A stretch of 64,000 bases of DNA, taken from contig CM057057.1 in NCBI GenBank assembly GCA_029945375.1, positions 5,704,001-5,768,000 on the forward strand, in the 5' to 3' direction. The translations under genes and the position numbers were made by a program. The stretch comes from Agaricus subrufescens. Lineage: Eukaryota; Basidiomycota; Agaricomycetes; Agaricales; Agaricaceae. Below, piece after piece: positions 35,565 to 47,529 of the stretch. The notes beneath the pieces are model-generated. The model did not search any database. It worked only from the letters and a program-made list of their open reading frames with translations, and was not told the DNA's origin. The stretch's first letter is position 1; each line of letters begins with the position of its first letter.

Positions 35565-38275
35565 TGTCGCCGATACAAGAAACTTCGTTGGAAATGTGAG
35601 CCCGCCATCGGAATCCTCTATTCAAAGTCTACTACCTACTCGTCCGTTATAACCCTTGTCCCTCCTCCCGCTCTCTTCTACCTCATGCCATCCCTCGCAC
35701 ATGTGCCATCCGTGACAAGGACCATCCTTCTCGATCGTGTCAAACGTATTATCCATGAAGCAGCATTGCTCTAACGGGTCCATAAAGTTGGTCGATATCG
35801 ACATGACACACGGCTTCCTCCTATATTGTATCGATTTTCACCTCAAGCCTAGAAGCTACCCTAACTGTCTCCTAATCCTCAACACCAGCTATCGCTACTC
35901 TCATCTCCACCAGCACCACACTTGATTTTGGAATCGAACCTGGTCATGGATCTTGTCAATGCCTTCCCTGTGCCTTCCCTGTGTCCGCTCCAATGTAACC
36001 ACCATTGGAGATTTTACGAACAGATGGAGATGATACGGGGGTTGCATGCATTTTTCTATCTACCTAAGCAAGTTTTCATTACCTCCTAAGGATCGATTTG
36101 ATTATAGAAACGTTGTCTCTTTTGTCGTCTAGGCTGTCTTGTCTTCAATGCTGTTCTGCGTTTGTTTCTGTTTTTTGTGTTTTACTCTTTTTCGTTCTTA
36201 CTTTTGTAATAGCTGACTAACTTCTGGTCGGATCCACGCTGGTCCACTTAGAGGGTCAAATAGCTAGTGGTCATCGTTAGAATGCTTGTATCGGTTATAG
36301 TTCTTGAAATATCCAGCTAAATCGCTTTACGCTTGCCAATTGTAACCCTGATACTATCAAATATCGACGTTATGAACGAGCAGGAGCCAACCGGATTTCA
36401 TCTAATCAGGGTGAGTAGAGTAAGGCCCGGGTCATTTTTATTGGTCAGGCAAACACAAGGACAACAGACCGACTTTAATTAAATATCTGACACACGCTAT
36501 CCAGCCACCCGCCAGATACGGGCCAGCTCATCACAATAATGCCTGATTTTAAAAGCGTTCATTTCAAGAGAGTTCAGACGACCTTCGGTCAAGGATTCTG
36601 ACAGCCTCAGGCTAATAAGGAACATTGATGGAATGACTCTATGAGACATAGAACACTCGAAATCTTCTTGTAACATTTCATTCTCACAGGTTGGCTAACA
36701 AGGCTTCACTTTTAAAGCTCAACATTACCATAGGGGAATTTAGGGGCTCGGATGGAGTTCAAGTTTTCTAGTCTCTTTCTCCCATAAAAGGTTTTTGATT
36801 GTAATTGTACACAGTCAGAATGATTTCATCTTCTCGGAACTAAAGTCACGACCGAGATGAAGTCTTGTCTCCCACAAGTGCTCCACGTCACCCTTTTGAC
36901 GTAGTCATACACTGAAGGCATTGCTGGGCCACAGAACCACCGCATACAACTCCCACGATATCATCGTTATGTGCGTTCTGACGGTGGTAAATGTGATACT
37001 CATCCACAAAGTGAATACTAATTTTTGGGAATAGTTGCCCGACATGGTATTTGATGCGAACGGGGTGATATGCTCGTAACTGTAACCGTATCAATTCCAT
37101 GTAGTTGACTAAGCTGATCGACTAGTTCAAGTACACGCCACGGTCATGTAAACATTCCGCTCCGTGATATGACTGGTGAGCCAACGCTTAAGTTTATAGC
37201 AACTCTGTAATGTGACTATTTGTGAATGATAGGAACAAAACACTCCTGTTCCAAAGCTCCAACTCTTAATCTTTTGCTACAGCTCTCCCATGACCATCAT
37301 ATCATTCCATCACAACCTCCCAATGATATTGATTAGCAGCAATGGTTTCTGATGCGAGTCCAACCAGAAATTATGTAGTACCTGATCTCTAACCCCTGTC
37401 TATCTATTCGAGAAGGGCGGGTAGCACTTCTCATCGTTTGATTGCCGCCCATTTATATATGCATCCGGGGGAGGTATTTCTTCACAGATCACTGGCTATG
37501 CTCCCGGATAAGCGAAATCTATGTATTGAGAGATACACTAACTACATGCTGGGCATCACTGATCCGGGACACAACAATCAGATGAAGTAGAGTTGCTCTA
37601 CAGAATCCACTTTACAGCATTTCAATCAAAAAAGCACGGTTGCGTTAACGCTAGGTATTGGACTTGATTGGCCAATGTCCGGATGTCCGGTCAAGCATCA
37701 CATCATCGGACACCGGGAAATCCCGGCTTCCATCTCACCATCCTATTACGGCGTAGAGCCCGAGGAGAGCGCTGCAGATGTGTAAAAGAAAAAGGAATGT
37801 TCCAGAAGCTCGAACGGTCGTAACATTGATCAGCCGGGGCACAGACCTCGATAGTTAGGTAATGGTGGCGGGGAGAGCGGCCTGGGAAGTATCCAATCGT
37901 ACTCCACCGCGACTGGCATTGTCTATCTCGTATATCCTGTATATACTGTCTCAAAAGGGGCACGGGGGATACCAACATGCATTCACGGGGTGAGTCCGCA
38001 GCGTCCGCATTGCAATCGACGTGGCTTACGTTCGCCATCATCATGGCTCCCCGACCACCTGGAAATTGAGACTAGTCTAACAATAGGACATTCCCACAGA
38101 GGAGGATACAACACGTCAACGGCTCCAATCATTAGATTGTTTCTTGCTGCCTAAATAGCTTCCATAACAAGTTAACTGTGTACATCATTAAATATATATA
38201 CATAAACTTATATAATTTTGTAACGTTTACTTCCCTGCTGCTTCCTTCGTACCTTCCCTGTACACGTCCCTCGAT
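35565..38275. other. Gene-free stretch
   Basis: About 2.7 kb with only short overlapping frames (for example minus 36888-37100 and 37703-38044). No domain, splice support or repeat was recognised. Confidence 0.45.
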
Positions 38276-39975
38276 ATGCTGGAGTATCCTCCCCTTATTG
38301 AGGATGCCCGCGATGCGTATGTACAATTCTCTATTTAACTGGTTGCTACCATTCAGTTTCTATACAATCCAGGTTACTCACCAACGTACGTGGCGTGTGT
38401 ACCAACTATCTTACGGACTCAGGTTCAATAGCGACTCAAGTATATAGGCGTTGCGAGTTTCACAGCTCTCGTCTGGGATCACATAGACACATTCGTCGAC
38501 GAAGTTGAGTATATCTGGAAGGGCAGAAAGGGTGTTTGTAAGTCTAGAATGCTAAACCTTACGATGTTCGCTAAAATTCTTTGTCAGTCATTTACCTCTT
38601 CTTATTCGTACGCCCAGCTCAGACTACAGAATTATCTATTCTAATTTTTTTGACAGAACCGATATTTTACTCCTCTTGGGTTCATTGTAAACCTCCATGG
38701 TATGTTCGGTACCGATACAGACTGGATCGACTACGACCGATTACTAAACCCAACATATTAGCTTTCATTTCCCCTATATGGTCAGTCGAAGTAGGTTCAA
38801 CACATGCTATCTTGATTCTCTATCAGATCAATATAACCTTTTCCTTCTAGGTGTAAGAAAATTTCCAGCAATAGGGGTGGCATCAGCTCATTTCGGTTGT
38901 GTTAATCAGATGTTCTCGGTTCATTAAGTACGAGGGCGTCACTGTTGCATTGGCAGTCGAGGTCGTCGGCCTTATGATGCTGCTTCGTATACGTGCGATC
39001 TACTCTGGACGTATCAAGGCCTACATCACCGCTGTTTTATCCACTATTCTTCTCATTGAGACTGGCATCAATGCGTGGCTTATAGCGTATTCGCATCGTG
39101 AGTCTTCGTTTTTCCGTATAACAACCGATACCATCTGTCTTTTCATCACATAGAGGTCATCCACAACCCTAACTCGGGCGCAACATGTGAGCCAGCTCTT
39201 CCTATCAACCATGGCTATTTGTCCCTGACTTGATTTACAGCGTGCAGTGTTGTGTTTGATACTGCGAGGCCAGGAGTCACAACGCTGGGACCAGCATCGG
39301 CATGGATACCCCTCGTGTATGATACCATCGTTTTCTGTCTCACGCTGTATAGAACGATACCTCCGCTACGCCAGGCTCCAAACACATCAAGTATCATAGA
39401 ACGCCTCTTTGAGGACGGCTTACTCTACTATACGTACGTATTCAATTACCTGTTAATCTTGCACAATAACAACGGGTCAATTAGCGTCATCGTTGCATTA
39501 ACTCTAGTGCTAACGATAATGTTAATTAAATCTCCTCAAGGAATAAGGCAGATCGCGGCTCAGTGAGTTACATCAGCCCCTCGGCAAACGGACAATCATT
39601 CAACGTTAGCCGGTTCTTTTCAGAACCGAACAGTTGTAAGTGGACCAATACACATTCTACATCATTGATAGCTGACCAGTCATTGAAATTCACAGGATCA
39701 CTGTGGCCATGATGTCTAGAATAACGCTCAACCTGCGCAAAGCTGCACATAAACGCCATACCCGCTTTTCCAGTTTTGATGAAAATGCTCCACATCGTGG
39801 GTTTTGGTTTTGGTTCTACCGATTCTTCCCAGGATTGCGTCGCACAAGGGATGACCCTTGGATATGTGCAACATATAATGGCCTTAATTCCACCACCGTT
39901 GACGGAAAGGTCAGCGATATCAGGTTCGAAAATAGTGCCGCACATACTCGTCAGGGCAAGGATACTGATCCATGA
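38276..39975 (+). CDS. DUF6533 multi-pass membrane protein, tandem copy A
   Basis: Multi-exon. It begins with small exons 38276-38316 and 38373-38385, then 38441 onward. The DUF6533 start is YIGVASFTALVWDHIDTFVD followed by EVEYIWKGRKG. Further helices include VALAVEVVGLMMLLRIRAIY, LSTILLIETGINAWLIAY and a late VIVALTLVLTIMLIKSP. A 12-nt exon (39624-39635) joins QIAAQ to TEQLITVAMMSRITLNLRKA. The cytosolic tail ends ARQGKDTDP-like, stop 39975. Copy B at 42124 shares order and phases, including the 12-nt exon. The family is abundant in Agaricomycetes and of unknown function, presumably at the plasma membrane or endomembranes. Exon limits between about 38700 and 38930 are uncertain. Confidence 0.78.
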
Positions 39976-42123
39976 TATCGATGTGGGCAAATATTTTTTT
40001 CATTGAATTCTGACGACTACTGACGTGATGTGACCAGGCATGACTAGACACTTCAGAGTATTCCACCGATCTCTCAAAAATAATTAGTTTAATGGGTTTT
40101 AGAGGGCAGAGAGGTTGTATCATTAATATAAACACAGAATGGGTCTTCAAATCCTCCGATCAGGGCTTTGGGAATGAGGAGCTCGAAAGAAGTCTATTTC
40201 CGAAAAAGCCGGCAGCGAAAAAGAAGCAAGAAGCATCGCCGCAAAAAACTCAAAACGGGGAGTGGGATCCTATCCATCTGTAAGTTTATTTGAAAGTGGG
40301 AATATCCCAAAAGCAAGGGTAAGCCTGGGTACTCGATTACCAAGCAAGCAATGATCGGGAATATCGTGAAGGGAGTTAACAACCTACTTGTATTCATGGA
40401 ATCGAGTGTATGATGTATGGGATGAGTGTCTGGTTATACTTTTAGAAAGGATTCAACTCCTTGACAGCAACTTCAAATTCACGGTCTATCGGACTTCTTT
40501 CCATGTGCTCGAGGGTTGACGTTCCCATGAATTTTAAGCCCGGACATAGCGATCTTTCCGAACCGGACGATAGAACTACACATCCCTTCACCAATAGCGA
40601 CGACTCGTTAACACATCATACTTTAACTTTGACAAATTCGCAACGAGATGGAGAATCAGTTATCTTGTTCAACCTCAATTATCGTATGCAAGGAGAGCTA
40701 CTCGGTTAACGTAAAAGACTTATTTTTATATGTCGCCTCTTGTTTCAGTACATCTAATTCAGGGTCAGATTTTACTGTGTAGTCATGCCCGGCCTGTGCC
40801 CGGCCGCCAACAGTTCTACGAGTCTCCGACCCTGACGTCAATTTCGAATCCACGCCACCCGGCCCTGATGAAGTGCTGTTTGCGAATGCGACGTCTTCCC
40901 CTTCGACCCAGCACTCAACGAGTTTCCGACGAGGATGATTCACTTACTATCGTCATAGCTGCAGACGCTGCAGCTTATATGCTAGTCGTATCTAACTCTC
41001 ACGTCTCAGAGTCCTTCATGTCAGCCAGGCTGTGATAATAAGGATCACTATCATCCCTCGGTTACCCGAGGCCAACGCTAATTTGATTGAAGTTTCACGA
41101 GACAAGCTTTGTCAATTGGCGGACGTTTTCATAGTCTGATGTTCGGCTCTTGCTGGAGCAGATAATTTTGACTATGTGAGTATTTGGAGCAGGTAATTTT
41201 GACTATGTGAGTATTACACATACATAGGTACAACGAGACTTTTTCACAAGTCCTACTGTTACATTTGCACATCAAGTAAATGATTGATAGTGTGCTTAGT
41301 CGAGATAGGGAAACGTTCCTGAAGGAGAAATCGCACCACTGATCCTATCAAAACCTTCCATTTTATCAGGTAGTTAGGTTTACTGGAGCAGCCCTCGTTT
41401 TCATGATCATGTACTGACTCTCTTTAGAGTGCCAGTTCGATCCGCCCGGTGGACTAATTGTGTCTGGCTTATATTTTGCGTGTATGAATTTTGTGGAGTC
41501 TACTCAGATTAAGCTGTTGTAACCCCACGTTCTCCATGGCCAGTCTTTCCTCAGGAACGCCACCTGGTTTTTTGCACCAATATCTAGATGGCGTTTCACT
41601 GATAATTTAGGTACCATCGATTGATCACGAGATATTTTTGGATCCCCACGATCTCAGTATTGGTCAATATCGTTGTGGAACTTTCATGTAGCGTGAAGGA
41701 GCACAGTGACAACGGAGCACAATGAATTAAAGACAAGCACAATGACTATTGAGACTTGAGAATCTAAACTCCCGCCAGTCACAGATTTCGGATACATAGG
41801 ATATGATTATGAGTTCTTTTTGTAGATTGGAAGGCATTGCCTTACCCTCTGCAGCTCAACATCAGCAAGAAAACGTTAACAAATCGAACACTCCACGGCA
41901 CAGGAGTGTGAAAGATCCGCTCATGGATATTGATGGGAGATGCTCCACCTAAAGTCAAGTAAGAATGATAATTTCCACATACCATCAGACGAGCTGGGTA
42001 TGACATCGCAGCTTCTCCACAGTGCGCTGATGGAGATATATATATATACATTCGTTCAACGCCCCAGTTTTTTCTTGAGCGCTGCGTACTTCCATCATCT
42101 CCGGCTTTAGTTCTGAAATCAAT
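39976..42123. other. Spacer between DUF6533 copies
   Basis: Short plus-strand frames at 40092-40283, 40461-40709 and 40730-41035 have no recognised domain and no convincing splice joins. A 31-bp tandem duplication lies at 41154-41214. No gene is supported. Confidence 0.4.
41154..41214. repeat. Tandem duplication of a 30-bp unit
   Basis: Two near-identical units, TGGAGCAGATAATTTTGACT... and TGGAGCAGGTAATTTTGACT..., differ at one base and are offset by 31 bp. A recent local duplication. Confidence 0.7.
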
Positions 42124-43835
42124 ATGCCAGAGACTGTATACCCTTCTGTTGTTGATGATACACAGGAAGCGTAAGAGTGCCTTGCTTGTTCTGAAGTGCA
42201 TTTATTAACGAGCAGATACAAAGGCTACTTACCAATGTACGTAACTGGTATGCTTGCATTGTGATTACGGACCGAGGTTTACGAGCGCCTCAGTTTGTTG
42301 GCTTTGCAAGTTTCACCGCCCTCGTCTGGGATCATATAGACACTTTCGTCGAAGAAGTTGAATACATCTGGAAGGGTAGAAAGGGGATTTGTAAGTCCGC
42401 AGTGCTCGGTTGTGTGCCACCCACTGAAACCTTAAACCAGTCATTTACTTGTTCTTATTCGTAAGATCGATTTTGACGGTATGGGTGTTTAATCTAATGT
42501 TGTTGATAGAATCGATATTTCACTCCTCTCGGGTTTATTGTCAACCTCCATGGTACGCCGAGTCTCAACCATGTGCTAGATTACTAGGATGTGAACCTTG
42601 AATCGTTGTTCAATAGCCTACCTATCTCCTGCGTGGTCATATGAAGTTCGTCCTATCTTTGTATTCAGTCTGATGGCTGGCCTAAATCGCTAGTATATAT
42701 AGGTGTAGGGTAATCTCTTCTATCGATGTGGACTCATCTCGCTGACAATAATTAGCTGTGGTCAGTTCATCAGGTACGAAGCTGTCACCGTGGCGCTAGC
42801 CATTGAGGTCGTCGGCCTCATGATGTTACTCCGCGTACGTGCGATATACTCAGGTCGTTCTAAGACCTTCATCACAGCCTTGCTGGCCATCATTCTTATC
42901 ATTGAGACGGTTGTCAATGTATGGCTTATAATATTTGCCCATCGTAAGTAATTTCCTCACTATATCATCCTGAAACTTTATTTAGTGTGTCGTTTTGTAG
43001 AAGTGACTCATAATCCGCTATCTAATGTGAAGTGTGAGTGTGCCTTACGAATTCAGCGCACACTTATCTGAGTTTGTGTGATAGCGTGCAGTAATGTATT
43101 TGATAATGAGAAGCCGGGGATCAGAGTGTTGGGGCCAGCGTCTGCGTGGATTCCCCTCACGTACGACACTGTCGTATTTATTCTTACTTTGTATAAGACA
43201 ATACCTCCATTACGTCGCGCCTCAAATGCTTCAACTATCATTGAGCGACTTTTTGAAGATGGTTTGCTATACTACAGGTAAACATTCGGATTGTATGCAA
43301 GTTCTACTTGATATCAATGTTCTTTTCAGCGTCATTCTTGCGGTAACTCTAGTACTAACGACCATGTTAATTAAATCTCCTGAAGGGATAAGACAAATTG
43401 CTGCCCAGTGAGTTACAATGATATCCTACTACCTTACATGACTGATTCTTATTCCCTTTGTTACCACCATTCAGGACAGAACAATTGTAAGCGATTCCGT
43501 CAACAATCAACTTCAAGTCCCGCCGATTGACTCTTGTTAACAATCGAAACCCTATCAGAATTACTGTGGCTATGATGTCTCGCATAACGCTTAATTTACG
43601 CAAAGCAGCTCGTAAAGGACATACTCGATTTTTCGTGGGTGGGGAGGTTCCAAAGCGGGGGCTTTGGATTGCCAAATTCTTTCCGGTATTACGTCCTAGA
43701 GAAGAGGGCTCGTGGTTATCCGGCACACACGTGCAACTTGATACGATTACAGTTGATGGTGAGGCGAGTACTGAGCTCCAGTTCAACCGTGAGCCTCCAG
43801 TGGTACACGTTGAAGTCCAGAGGGAGTGTGTGTGA
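42124..43835 (+). CDS. DUF6533 multi-pass membrane protein, tandem copy B
   Basis: Starts MPETVYPSVVDDTQEA, then the small exon ending LLTN, then FVGFASFTALVWDHIDTFVE and EVEYIWKGRKG. Helices include AIEVVGLMMLLRVRAIYSG and ILAVTLVLTTMLIKSPEG. A 12-nt exon (43475-43486) encodes part of QTEQLI and precedes TVAMMSRITLNLRKAARKGH. The tail ends VEVQRECV, stop 43835. It is a close tandem paralogue of copy A, most conserved in the DUF6533 segment and around the ASAWIPLTYDT loop and least in the cytosolic tail. No premature stop was found in the exons I could place, so both copies look intact. Function unknown. Confidence 0.78.
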
Positions 43836-44210
43836 CGGACATATTATGGTTTTTTTTCCTACGGTGAGCCCCTATTTCCAGTGGGAGGATGTCAAATTGA
43901 CAACAAAATTTTATCAGATCTAGTTCTCAATTGGATATTTCGCACGGCAAAAGCTTCTTTTTTTTTTTGTGTTTTCAAGAGAATTTGCAGTGTTGTTAAT
44001 ATATATAGTTATACGTGAATAAGTCTTCCGCCTAAATCTTGTTCGCTATCACGATCAGCTCATCTCCGGCCAATCAACATGATACAGTCGATACTCACGA
44101 ACCTGACGTGAGTTAACAGGATTCCATATTTTATGAGGATCAGGGTGGCCGGAAAATCGCAGAGCCTCCGCTTATGTAATACACCTACTTGACCAAGACC
44201 GCCATCGACC
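43836..44210. other. Intergenic region
   Basis: Holds the 3' flank of the DUF6533 copy B gene and the promoter of the CIR_N gene. No further feature was seen. Confidence 0.45.
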
Positions 44211-45205
44211 ATGGGTAAGCTGAACATAGCACACCACAAGAGTTACCACCCATATCGGCGAGACAACATCGAGCGTGTAAAGCGAGATGAAGAAGAAGCA
44301 AGACTGCAAGAGGCCAAAGAAGAGGGGCGAGTCATGTTGGCTGTAACGTATATTGTACTTCTCTCCATGTTCCACAACTGATTTCGTAGGACTCAGAAGC
44401 ACGTATCGATCTTCTTCGCCAACGAGCTGGCTTAGAGGGCAAGCGGAAAGAGGATGGAAAGCGTAAAGAAGGCTTTCGAGAAGAGAATGAGTTGGAGGTT
44501 GCTGCGCCCGCGTCTTTGAGTGGGTTACCGACGACTGATGGCCATATCAACCTCTTTCATGATGTCGAACAGGTGTGTCACATTAGAACTTGGTGCCGTA
44601 TAGGTCTTCTGATACAGTTCTAGAGCATGGTAGCTGCGTTGACCACGACTAAAAAGACGGATACAAAAGCATCTCAACAAGGGGTGAAACTTGCTCCCGA
44701 TGAGAAAGAGCTGCAGCGGTGGTATACCCAGCAACGGTCGCAACACGAGTCTCAGGCATCTGAAGACGATGAAGAGAGAAGGTATCCAGGTCTCCTATTT
44801 GTTTATATGTCAAATTCTAACAGCGGTGTCAGTAAACGAGAAACACAAAGAAAGTATAAACATGATCCCTTGACTGCCATCGAGCAACAGCTCGCCACTC
44901 GCCCTTCATCTTCGTCAATGCCCCCTCCAGCCCGTTCAAGGCCTCTTCAGTCACGCTCAGGGGGATCTTCATCTTCGTCCTCGTCGAATCCTTCAGTCCA
45001 AGCACGCCTTCAACGTGAATCTTCGGAGCGGGAACGAGCACTCGCACTTATCCAACGGAGAAAGAAAGAACTTGCGGGCAGTATGACGCCAAGCACAGTG
45101 TATGATGATGATGAGTATAGAGATGTTTATAATAGGCAGGAGGTCAAGGACGCGCATCGCGGTCGCGACCGACGGAAGCACCGTGAACGACGAAGAGAAT
45201 GGTAG
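44211..45205 (+). CDS. CIR_N-domain protein, LENG1-like
   Basis: Exons 44211-44342, 44390-44572 and 44624 onward. The N-terminus MGKLNIAHHKSYHPYRRDNI followed by ERVKRDEEEARLQ is the CIR_N motif shared with LENG1 and other splicing-associated proteins. The middle contains EARIDLLRQRAGLEGKRKED and an INLFHDVEQ segment. The C-terminus has a Ser run (GGSSSSSSSNPS) and a basic end (HRGRDRRKHRERRREW). A probable intron of only 42 nt (44782-44823) is in frame, so both spliced and retained forms could be translated. Family knowledge points to a nuclear protein linked to pre-mRNA processing; the precise role is not established here. Confidence 0.8.
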
Positions 45206-45259
45206 ACTCGAGTATAATTATGCTGTTTTTTGATGTCTGTTGTATTATCACAAGGCTGA

Positions 45260-45777
45260 CACGGCGGGCAAAGTGCTGTCAAATGGGTTGCCAACTGACC
45301 AGCCCACCACTTGACCTTTCTCGCGAATTATTGATCGCCCACTCCGGAGCTTTAAATAGCACATAATTATATAGATTTACAGGGGTTTGAGAATTTTCAC
45401 GAGAAAGGGGCTGGCCACTTGGCAACCCACTTGGCACGGCGGGCAAAGGGCAGTCAAATTGAAATGGGCTGTCAAGTGACCCTCCCATTACGTGTCGTTT
45501 CCTACCCCTATATACGTATATAGTAATTAATCATTGACCCCTAATTGACTGGTGCTTGCGACGGTATCTAACAAGTATATAACAAGTATTCTTTTGCAGT
45601 ATTGCTGCCTAATTATAGATACTTGAATGACAAACTATGATCTGATCAATTATTTTCAAGCAAGGGCGGGTCACCTGACAGCCATCTTGACAACCCATTT
45701 CAATTTGACTGCCCAGACTTGACAGCCCTCTGCCCGCTGTGTGGCAGCACAGACTTGACAGTACTTTGCCCGCCGTG
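45260..45777. mobile_element. CACTA-like MITE with TGA target-site duplication
   Basis: Ends CACGGCGGGCAAAGTGCTGT (left) and, inverted, CACGGCGGGCAAAGTACTGT (right) flank 518 bp without coding capacity. TGA precedes the left end (45257-45259) and follows the right end (45778-45780), a 3-bp duplication. Sub-terminal inverted copies of GGGCAGTCAAATTGAAATGG lie at about 45449 and 45693, and another CACGGCGGGCAAAG starts at 45435. CAC-starting ends, sub-terminal repeats and 3-bp duplications fit the EnSpm/CACTA superfamily. It is non-autonomous and lies between the CIR_N gene and the acireductone dioxygenase gene. The remaining sequence on either side (45206-46012) holds no other feature. Confidence 0.82.
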
Positions 45778-46012
45778 TGACTGAACTGGCCTTACGCTGG
45801 CGTTTGAGATTTGTATCTCACACAGGGGAAAGATAGACTGATATAATGAGCTCGGAAACTTGTTCCAAAACATATCCTGATAACCATGCCGGGCCAATGA
45901 CCCGATTCGGATGTTCCGCCGGGCCGCCCTTTTATCCCCGTGACCGGATAGATGAGTAACCGATTTTGAACCGATTTAAGGAGCGCCTGTCGACCTTCCT
46001 CCCGTATTAGCC

Positions 46013-46808
46013 ATGCGAGCGTACTACTACGACAATGTACCCGGGGACCAGCGCCTTCCGCACGACTGTGTCCCTTCCAAACCGGTATCTAACCAGACTC
46101 TTGACTCCATCAATATCAAATACTGGACTATCCCCGTCGACGGTTACGAGACAAAGATAGATGCTATCGCCAAGGAGCGAAACTACAAGAACAGAGATAT
46201 GATTACTGTTTCAAAGTCCGCAATGGGTGACGTGAGTCTCTTATATCTTCCATTTCTTGGTGTTGTGGTGACCAAGGGCTTAATTTTGCTTGACGTAGAT
46301 ATATGAAGAGAAATTGAAAATTTTCTTCGCAGAGTGCGTAATACTGATCAGAAACGAATGGTCATCGACTGACTGATAGTTGGCGTTTTTTTCTGAGCAG
46401 GCATATGCATGAAGATGAAGAGATTAGGTACATTCTTGATGGAAGTGGATTTTTCGATGTTCGGGGTGAGCCCAACCTGTCTAACTTAATCCCTGAGTTT
46501 TTTTTAAATCAGATATATAGAGGCTAGTTCGGACAGCTGGATCCGCCTCGCTGTTGAACCTGGAGACCTCTTGGTTGTCCCTTCTGGGATCTATCATCGT
46601 TTCACCCTGGACGAGAATGATTATATCAAGGCGTTACGACTTTTCCAGGTGTGTCTATTCTTGCAAATGATTTAATTTTTCTTGTTTCGGAACCGAGAGT
46701 TTTTTTTACCAGGATGAACCGAAATGGGTTCCGCATAATCGTAATGCGGAGACGGATGCTAACCCATACCGTGTTGACTATCTTAAAACCATCGGAGTTG
46801 GGGCCTGA
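46013..46808 (+). CDS. ADI1: Acireductone dioxygenase (methionine salvage)
   Basis: Five exons (46013-46231, 46299-46333, 46401-46465, 46521-46648, 46713-46808) give 180 residues, the usual length. The metal-binding motif [20 protein letters not shown] supplies the two His and the Glu of the cupin site, and the fourth ligand is the His in [12 protein letters not shown]. The N-terminus [19 protein letters not shown] is typical. The enzyme oxidises the acireductone intermediate of the methionine salvage pathway to the keto-acid precursor of methionine (with Fe) or to a non-salvage product (with Ni). It is cytosolic or nuclear. All ligands are present, so it should be active. Confidence 0.95.
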
Positions 46809-47407
46809 TGGAATGTAATGGAATTTGTGGGAAGGATGTTGTAAAAAAAAAGAGTTGGATGGCGCTGTCGTTCTTGGAGCTCAAGAGTATTTTTTTTATA
46901 TCAATACCTTCCGTGAAAACATTACTTTATCAATGATCGAAATAGATTGGAAGACGTTGTTTGATAGACCGGGCATACAGGTTTGACAAGGGGTTTGCTA
47001 CCTGTAAGCATATACACCCGGAACCCAGGAATAGATCTAAGGTAATTCTCTGGCTAACCACAAGGCGGTGGTGCATTGGAGCATGTATAATGATGACAGG
47101 CTGACATTTTTGCGAGTGGAGTCGTCAGCATGTTGCGACTGGTTGTACGGTTGAGATGATTTGGAGCATCGACTTTGAGTGATATACATCCAGCCTGTTT
47201 ATGTCGACCTATGGAGCAACAGTATATTTCCAGACTTAATGGTGCGAGGAATTGTAGTGCGCGAGAGTATTTCTACTGAACTACCAGTCCTAGCATTTCA
47301 CCATGAAACTCCGTTGGCCTCGGAGCAATGTTTCCATATATGGACATGTTGATCTCGAATGTTCCCCCACCCTCCAGAGCCTAAAAGTCTCCCGAGCTCT
47401 GCCTTAT

Positions 47408-47425
47408 TTCGAGAATCCTCTCGAA
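47408..47425 (+). promoter_or_regulatory. Heat-shock element
   Basis: TTCgaGAAtcCTCtcGAA: four alternating 3-bp units at 5-bp spacing (the third is one base off consensus), the binding pattern of trimeric heat-shock factor. It lies 16 bp upstream of the TATA box of a small heat-shock protein gene. Confidence 0.75.
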
Positions 47426-47440
47426 CAATGAGCTCTGAGG

Positions 47441-47448
47441 TATATAAG
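47441..47448 (+). promoter_or_regulatory. TATA box of the HSP20 gene
   Basis: TATATAAG, about 80 bp upstream of the ATG at 47530 and just downstream of the heat-shock element. Confidence 0.65.
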
Positions 47449-47529
47449 CCTACGGCGCATCCCAACCATTTTCATCAAGAAATCTGAAAACACTCACACA
47501 ACTTCTTATCTTCTCTCTCATCTCTCATA

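Larger units (their letters stand above)
46809..47529. promoter_or_regulatory. Upstream region of the small heat-shock gene
   Basis: Holds the 3' flank of the dioxygenase gene and the promoter of the HSP20 gene. A CArG-type palindrome CCATATATGG lies at 47334-47343 and a GAAtgTTC pair at 47357-47364. The heat-shock element and TATA box are listed separately. Confidence 0.55.

Noticed and set aside
35925..36010. GGTTCGATTCC match to a tRNA B box on the minus strand
   Set aside because: Flanking bases do not pair as a T-stem and there is no A box at the proper distance.
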